A DNA stretch of 64,000 nt, taken from contig OX424570.1 in NCBI GenBank assembly GCA_949152475.1, positions 8,916,181-8,980,180 on the forward strand, read 5' to 3'. Below the pieces are notes generated by a model, which saw only the letters and a program-made list of their open reading frames with translations, was not told the DNA's origin and searched no databases. The stretch is from Terebella lapidaria (taxonomy: Eukaryota; Annelida; Polychaeta; Terebellida; Terebellidae). Below are positions 59,701-64,000 of this stretch, one piece after another. The position numbers and the translations under genes were made by a program. Position 1 is the first letter of the stretch. Every line of letters begins with the position of its first letter.

Positions 59701-62671
59701 TTCGATAGGTTGTTGGGTAGTTGTATACTAATTCCATCAGGTGTACAGTAGAAACAACTACATTTAATACACTGTCTGCCCCTGACGACGCCAGTGTGTC
59801 TTTGGATGAACTATTTGGTCGGGCTTTGTTTCTATTGCAAAATGTTGTATTTTACGTTTGTTATTGGCATCATCAAAATCTGATTGTATTGGTGGTAATA
59901 GATTGATACTTACATTCATACCACTGAGTCGGTGTCACTGCTGGCGGACGTTAAATCTGTCCCCGAGGATACCATCAACTCAGTAGCCTTCTGGCTTGTG
60001 ATTGGGTACTTTTGTACTTGTCATGTATCTATTCCATGGGGTTAGTTTCGGATTTCTAAATTATTTCGATAGGTTGTTGGGTAGTTGTATACTAATTCCA
60101 TCAGGTGTACAGTAGAAACAACTACATTTAATACACTGTCTGCCCCTGACGACGCCAGTGTGTCTTTGGATGAACTATTTGGTCGGGCTTTGTTTCTATT
60201 GCAAAATGTTGTATTTTACGTTTGTTATTGGCATCATCAAAATCTGATTGTATTGGTGGTAATAGATTGATACTTACATTCATACCACTGAGTCGGTGTC
60301 ACTGCTGGCGGACGTTAAATCTGTCCCCGAGGATACCATCAACTCAGTAGCCTTCTGGCTTGTGATTGGGTACTTTTGTACTTGTCATGTATCTATTCCA
60401 TGGGGTTAGTTTCGGATTTCTAAATTATTTCGATAGGTTGTTGGGTAGTTGTATACTAATTCCATCAGGTGTACAGTAGAAACAACTACATTTAATACAC
60501 TGTCTGCCCCTGACGACGCCAGTGTGTCTTTGGATGAACTATTTGGTCGGGCTTTGTTTCTATTGCAAAATGTTGTATTTTACGTTTGTTATTGGCATCA
60601 TCAAAATCTGATTGTATTGGTGGTAATAGATTGATACTTACAATCATATGCAGGAGCAGCGATAATCGAGTGCAATGTCCTCGGTGCTCTTCACTATAAA
60701 ATTGGCTATTCACAGGATAACAGTCTTACCAGAGATCCACTCCCACGGGTGGCGATCTACTCCTAGCCACATCCTCTTTGTATTATGATGATATGCCATT
60801 TTCTCCCCTATGTTGTTCAACAATGTAGTGTTCCTGATATGTAGATAAGGTGTGTTGCCACCATACTCCAGGTAGCAGAAGGTTTGTTGATCGTACCAAT
60901 CCCCAGTAGCGTTGCTTACATCATAACAGAAACCCTCAAACAACACCGATCCCACATCACAGGATCCAAAGACACCTGCTGATTTACACACAAACGATGA
61001 CGATAAATTGCAGTTAGGCGTGTGAAAGAAGTACGTGTATATCTACTAAACCTCTCTGCCACCAAGATCCCAAAAGCGTTTTTTTTTAAATAGCTAACTT
61101 ACTAAATAATTTCTACAAATTAAAATTGTACATATACATGATAATCTGATAATAGTTCTGACAATGTGAGAATTAATCATCATAATCATTCTAAACTATG
61201 CTCTGATTTTTCTAACTTGTTTACACTGTTTTTGGCTGATATTGCTGTGATGCTAAAAGGTATCGTTCTATAACTTGACATACTTCACCTAGGAATCAAA
61301 TGGCAATTTTTCAGACTTCTATCGCGAAAATTGAAAAAGTTGGCAATCTTCCCGAACGTTAAATTCAGCACTGTCATTTCATTTCTGAGTCCCGCATACA
61401 ATTTTGTGCCAATACAGATGGTGCAATCTTTCGAAATCAACTTTTTTATATATAGAAAACGACCCAATGGATCTTCTGGTCCAAAATTATAAGAATACTT
61501 TCGATCCTAATGGATTCAAACAGCAATAAATCTTCGAAAGTGATCAGATCCCGTTTTGACCTGAAACTTAACATATGGGTCGATTGCGAACTTCTTCAAT
61601 TTTTGTTATAGAAGTCTGAATCCCAGTTGAAGTATGCTAAGCTATAGAACGATAACATTCAGCATCACGAAAATATCAACATAAAACTGGTGTAAACATG
61701 TTAGAAAAATCAGAGTATACACTCCCAAAAAATATGCCTCATATCATACATATATGTGATTTGTATACATAAGTGTGAAATTGATGCCCACAGACACCAC
61801 CCCCCCCCCCCCTGCCCCCAGTGTGTGTGTGTGTGTGTGGGGGGGGGGGGGGGTAACAAATGTTTAATATAATATTGTTATTCCCGAACACACCCATTCA
61901 TTGCCATTGCACTATTGGAATTTCGGTCGTATCGCCCCATTGTTATTCCCCTAACATGACCTTGCTCAAAGTGCCATTGATATCACTTTCTACTCATCTC
62001 AGCAACTCATTAAACTTAAACATTGACTTACCAAACGTATAGCTCACACTCGGAACATCTTGGTTATATAACTAAGTCTTCTGTCTTCAACGAGGCTTAG
62101 AATGGAGAACTAAAACCCAACTAAGAGTATCGTTAGAGCTACATATCCTATCTGAGACGTCTGGACAATCAGCAACTTGAGCAATGTCAGAGCCAAGTTA
62201 GGAGATCAACAATGGAGCGATAATACCGAATTTACAATAGTGCAACGGGTGCTATCTCTACGGAGCCCTAAGGGGACACATCTGTGGCTGATGTGGTATG
62301 TTTTTGGAATAGAACGACGGTCAATCAAATGTCTAAATCCGATGTCATCAGCGTATATCAGTGCATGTGTTGAGATTAACATACATTGACTTAAACAGAA
62401 TATATATCTGAAAATATTGACGCATAATGCCGAATCAATGAGTTTCTAACCCCATCACGGGAACAAGATGGATTGATAAAGAAAATGAATCGGATAAGCT
62501 GTTGTGTGAGTGTTCAGATACCTGAGACACCAGGCAGGTATTGGCACACTCGCTGAGCGGCGTTCTGTGTCTCATCGCAGTTGTCAGATTCGGTGCTCTG
62601 CTGGTGATCAAGGTCCATCAAGACACAACTCTCGTATGTTTCTCCGTCTATGTTGTCTTCAGGTGTTCTAA
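56792..62671 (-). CDS. Gene G: dual-CTLD receptor, ITIM-type tail, 5' end outside window
   Basis: Exons: 62522..62671 CTLD-1b, 60730..60975 CTLD-2a, 57906..58064 CTLD-2b, 57618..57728 stalk, 57232..57301 transmembrane, 56792..57077 tail. The signal and CTLD-1a exons must lie beyond base 64000. All junctions keep frame. CTLD-1b ends E-S-D-N-C-D-E...R-V-C-Q-Y. CTLD-2a reads F-E-G-F-C-Y-D, W-Y-D-Q-Q-T-F-C-Y and M-W-L-G-V-D-R-H-P-W-E-W, and is the most diverged of the set. CTLD-2b: N-N-W-I-P-E-D-C. The stalk is the shortest (37 residues). The tail has Q-Y-E-N-T, I-Q-Y-E-D-V, T-Y-E-A-P, V-Y-V-N-T and V-Y-D-K-L, six tyrosines in all. Its CTLD-2 intron holds a 364-bp tandem array, and another copy of that repeat touches the CTLD-1b acceptor. 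Confidence 0.82.
58163..58287. mobile_element. 125-bp MITE, copy 3 (opposite orientation)
   Basis: GGCCCAAGTATCATACACTG at the left; the right end is worn (GATATGATATTTGTGCC). The core reads as the reverse complement of the copy at 32052-32176. Lies in an intron of gene G. Confidence 0.8.
58738..60642 (+). repeat. 364-bp tandem array, about 5.2 nearly identical units
   Basis: TCATACCACTGAGTCGGTGT recurs every 364 bases (58824, 59188, 59552, 59916, 60280). Units differ at single bases only (for example ATTGCATGG at 59669 for ATTCCATGG). Each unit holds a 61-codon frame with a hydrophobic end and, on the other strand, a stop-terminated Ser/Thr-rich frame followed by GTAAGT. These are probably by-products of repetition. 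The array lies in gene G's CTLD-2 intron. Confidence 0.92.
60976..62521. other. Gene G intron between CTLD-2a and CTLD-1b, no gene seen
   Basis: AT-rich sequence. 61265-61500 and 61510-61720 contain related strings in opposite orientation (ATAGAACGATA, TAGAAAAATCAG), so a worn inverted repeat is possible. C and G tracts lie at 61800-61853. Confidence 0.5.
61800..61853. repeat. C-tract, GT repeat and G-tract in mirror arrangement
   Basis: About 13 Cs (61800-61812), TGCCCCCA, nine GT units (61821-61838) and about 15 Gs (61839-61853). The C and G tracts could pair as a hairpin or form a quadruplex. Lengths in assemblies are unreliable. Confidence 0.75.
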
Positions 62672-62675
62672 CTGC

Positions 62676-63042
62676 ATGAACGTAAGTATCAATCTGTTAC
62701 CACCAATACAGTCAGATTCTGATGATGCCAATAACAAACGTAAAATACAACATTTTGCAATAGAAACAAAGCCCGACCAAACAGTTCATCCAAAGACACA
62801 CTGGCGTCATCAGGGGCAGACAGTGTGTTAAATGTAGTTGTTTCTACTGTACACCTGATGGAATTAGTATACAACTGCCCAACAACCTATGGAAATAATT
62901 TTGAAATCCGAAACAAACCCCATGAAACAGATGTATGACAAGTACATAAGTACCTAATCACGAGCCCGAAGGCTACTGAGTTGATGGTATCCTTGGGGAC
63001 AGATCAACGTCTGCCAACAGTGACACCGACTCAGTGGTATGA
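62676..63042 (-). repeat. Single dispersed copy of the 364-bp repeat
   Basis: Begins ATGAACGTAAGTATCAATCT and ends CACCGACTCAGTGGTATGA, one full unit in inverted orientation to the array at 58738. The left edge touches the CTLD-1b acceptor region of gene G, so part of that exon's splice acceptor tract is repeat-derived. Confidence 0.88.
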
Positions 63043-63176
63043 TTTGGAGAGAATAAAAAATGCACTGGCACAAGATAATTGTAAGAGTAACACATAACAT
63101 AAAACAGCAATAAAAATTCAATGAGCGACATTGAACAAATTTTGTTGGATTATTTAAGTCTGCTTCTGACTAAAAG

Positions 63177-64000
63177 TTATTTAAGGTTTTGATGCTTCTT
63201 GTAAGCTGTTGCTATTTTAATATCACCATCAGTATTTTTGTTGAATTGTTTCATATGCTTTTTAACAATTTGGGCCGAAAGAGCACCTGTTTTTGAGAAG
63301 GGTACTATATACACCAGGTCGAATTTATTTTTACTTTTGTTCAGAGGGTCATACTTTGTAAATTTTTGAATGTTGAGGCCATGAGGTTCGAAAGTGCCTA
63401 AAGTATCAATCCAACAATATTCCCTTTCAAGTCACCATTGTTTGTTTAAAAGTTCATCACCAAGATCGGAAACCTGTTCAATTGGTAAAAGAGAAAAACA
63501 ATCGATGGAAAATTCAGTTTTGCTGTGAAATTTAGATAGATGACTGTATAATGCATTTTCCTCATTGCAGCTAGTTATTGCAGCACGGTGACGATTGTTT
63601 CTGAATTTGAGTGATTTACCGGTTTCACCTACATATTGTTTTTCGCAAAGCTTACAAGTGTATAGATAAATTATATTTTCTGAGTTGCAATCCAAAGCTG
63701 AGTTGATTGAGTAGGTTTGTTCAAAAACTGATCCTGAGAAATTTTGACAATTTGGAACTAAATGACATGTTTGACATAGTCTAGAATTACAAGGTTTTGA
63801 GCCAGATGAGCTGGAAGTGGGCAATTGATAATCAGCACCTAGCCTTTCCTCACTGTTTAGAATTCTCAATGTTTCATTCTTTATTTTGCGAAGCCAACGT
63901 TTTGAATAGTTACGTTTCGAAAGTGCCTTGAATAATGTTTGGCAAGCTAATTCAACATCATCTGGATAGGAGCAAATTTGGAAAAATCGAAAAACTTGGG
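63177..64000 (-). pseudogene. Penelope-like element, linker and GIY-YIG endonuclease part, one in-frame stop
   Basis: One frame is open from the window edge to 63435, then TGA at 63432-63434, then open again to TAA at 63177-63179. The upstream part reads F-R-F-F-Q-I-C-S-Y-P-D-D-V-E. Next comes a Cys cluster (C-N-S-R-L-C-Q-T-C-H), then I-I-Y-L-Y-T-C-K-L-C-E-K-Q-Y-V-G-E-T-G, which is the GIY-YIG core of Penelope-like endonucleases. After the stop the frame continues with E-R-E-Y-C-W-I-D-T-L-G-T and G-L-N-I-Q, the conserved-looking end of the domain, so the TGA interrupts a longer protein. The reverse transcriptase half should lie beyond base 64000. It belongs to a different subfamily from the element at 44027, which has no such domain. 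Confidence 0.82.

Noticed and set aside
58993-60634. Repeated 61-codon frame in the 364-bp units as a gene family
   Set aside because: Identity among copies follows from recent tandem duplication; the frame is broken in older copies at 13.0 and 16.2 kb.

Overview
The window comes from an animal genome, almost certainly a marine invertebrate. Genes are split by GT-AG introns, intergenic DNA is full of transposons and satellites, C-type lectin-like (CTLD) genes are expanded in tandem, and Penelope-like retroelements are present. Lancelets, hemichordates and several lophotrochozoans fit this picture, and the sequence alone does not choose between them. Nothing is prokaryotic or viral.

The backbone is a head-to-tail array of seven paralogous receptor genes, all on the minus strand (genes A-G, named here in + coordinate order). 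Each complete gene has eight coding exons: a short signal-peptide exon, two exons for CTLD-1, two for CTLD-2, a Thr/Ser/Pro stalk exon, a transmembrane exon and one cytoplasmic exon. Nearly every junction is phase 1. The exon models were read by hand and their lengths and phases agree across paralogues. Two unrelated tails alternate along the array. Tail type 1 (B, D, F) is about 135-147 residues. Tail type 2 (C, E, G) is 94 residues with five or six tyrosines, including an ITIM-consensus I-Q-Y-E-D-V. The repeating unit is therefore [tail-1 gene + tail-2 gene + intergenic block], seen about three times. B, E and F look intact (505, 456 and 509 residues). D is a pseudogene with a nonsense codon, a lost disulfide cysteine and a GC splice donor. 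C has a 445-bp insertion inside an exon. A and G run off the window.

Layout: 1-4.7 kb gene A, with a 245-bp satellite and a 5'-truncated retroelement in an intron. 8.7-13.7 kb gene B, with a Tc1/mariner-like element and tRNA-like repeats. 14.6-17.8 kb gene C. 18.8-24.2 kb a tandemly duplicated block holding an orphan signal-peptide exon and a foldback-type element whose long inverted repeats are 20-bp minisatellites. 24.5-25.2 kb a Transib/RAG-like terminal-inverted-repeat element. 26.1-32.8 kb gene D, with a higher-order 169-bp satellite in an intron. 34.5-37.0 kb gene E. 37-48 kb a transposon-rich gap with a spliced transposon-derived gene on the + strand, a tRNA-type SINE and a long Penelope-like reverse transcriptase ORF. 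50.2-54.1 kb gene F, with a 0.6-kb hairpin element. 56.8-62.7 kb gene G, with a 364-bp tandem array. 63.2-64 kb the endonuclease half of another Penelope-like element.

If expressed, the receptors would be type I cell-surface proteins whose paired CTLDs lack the usual EPN/QPD and WND calcium-sugar motifs, and whose tails could recruit SH2 proteins. The array looks like a birth-and-death immune-type receptor cluster. Because paralogous positions can be aligned within the window, several insertions can be checked directly against empty sites.
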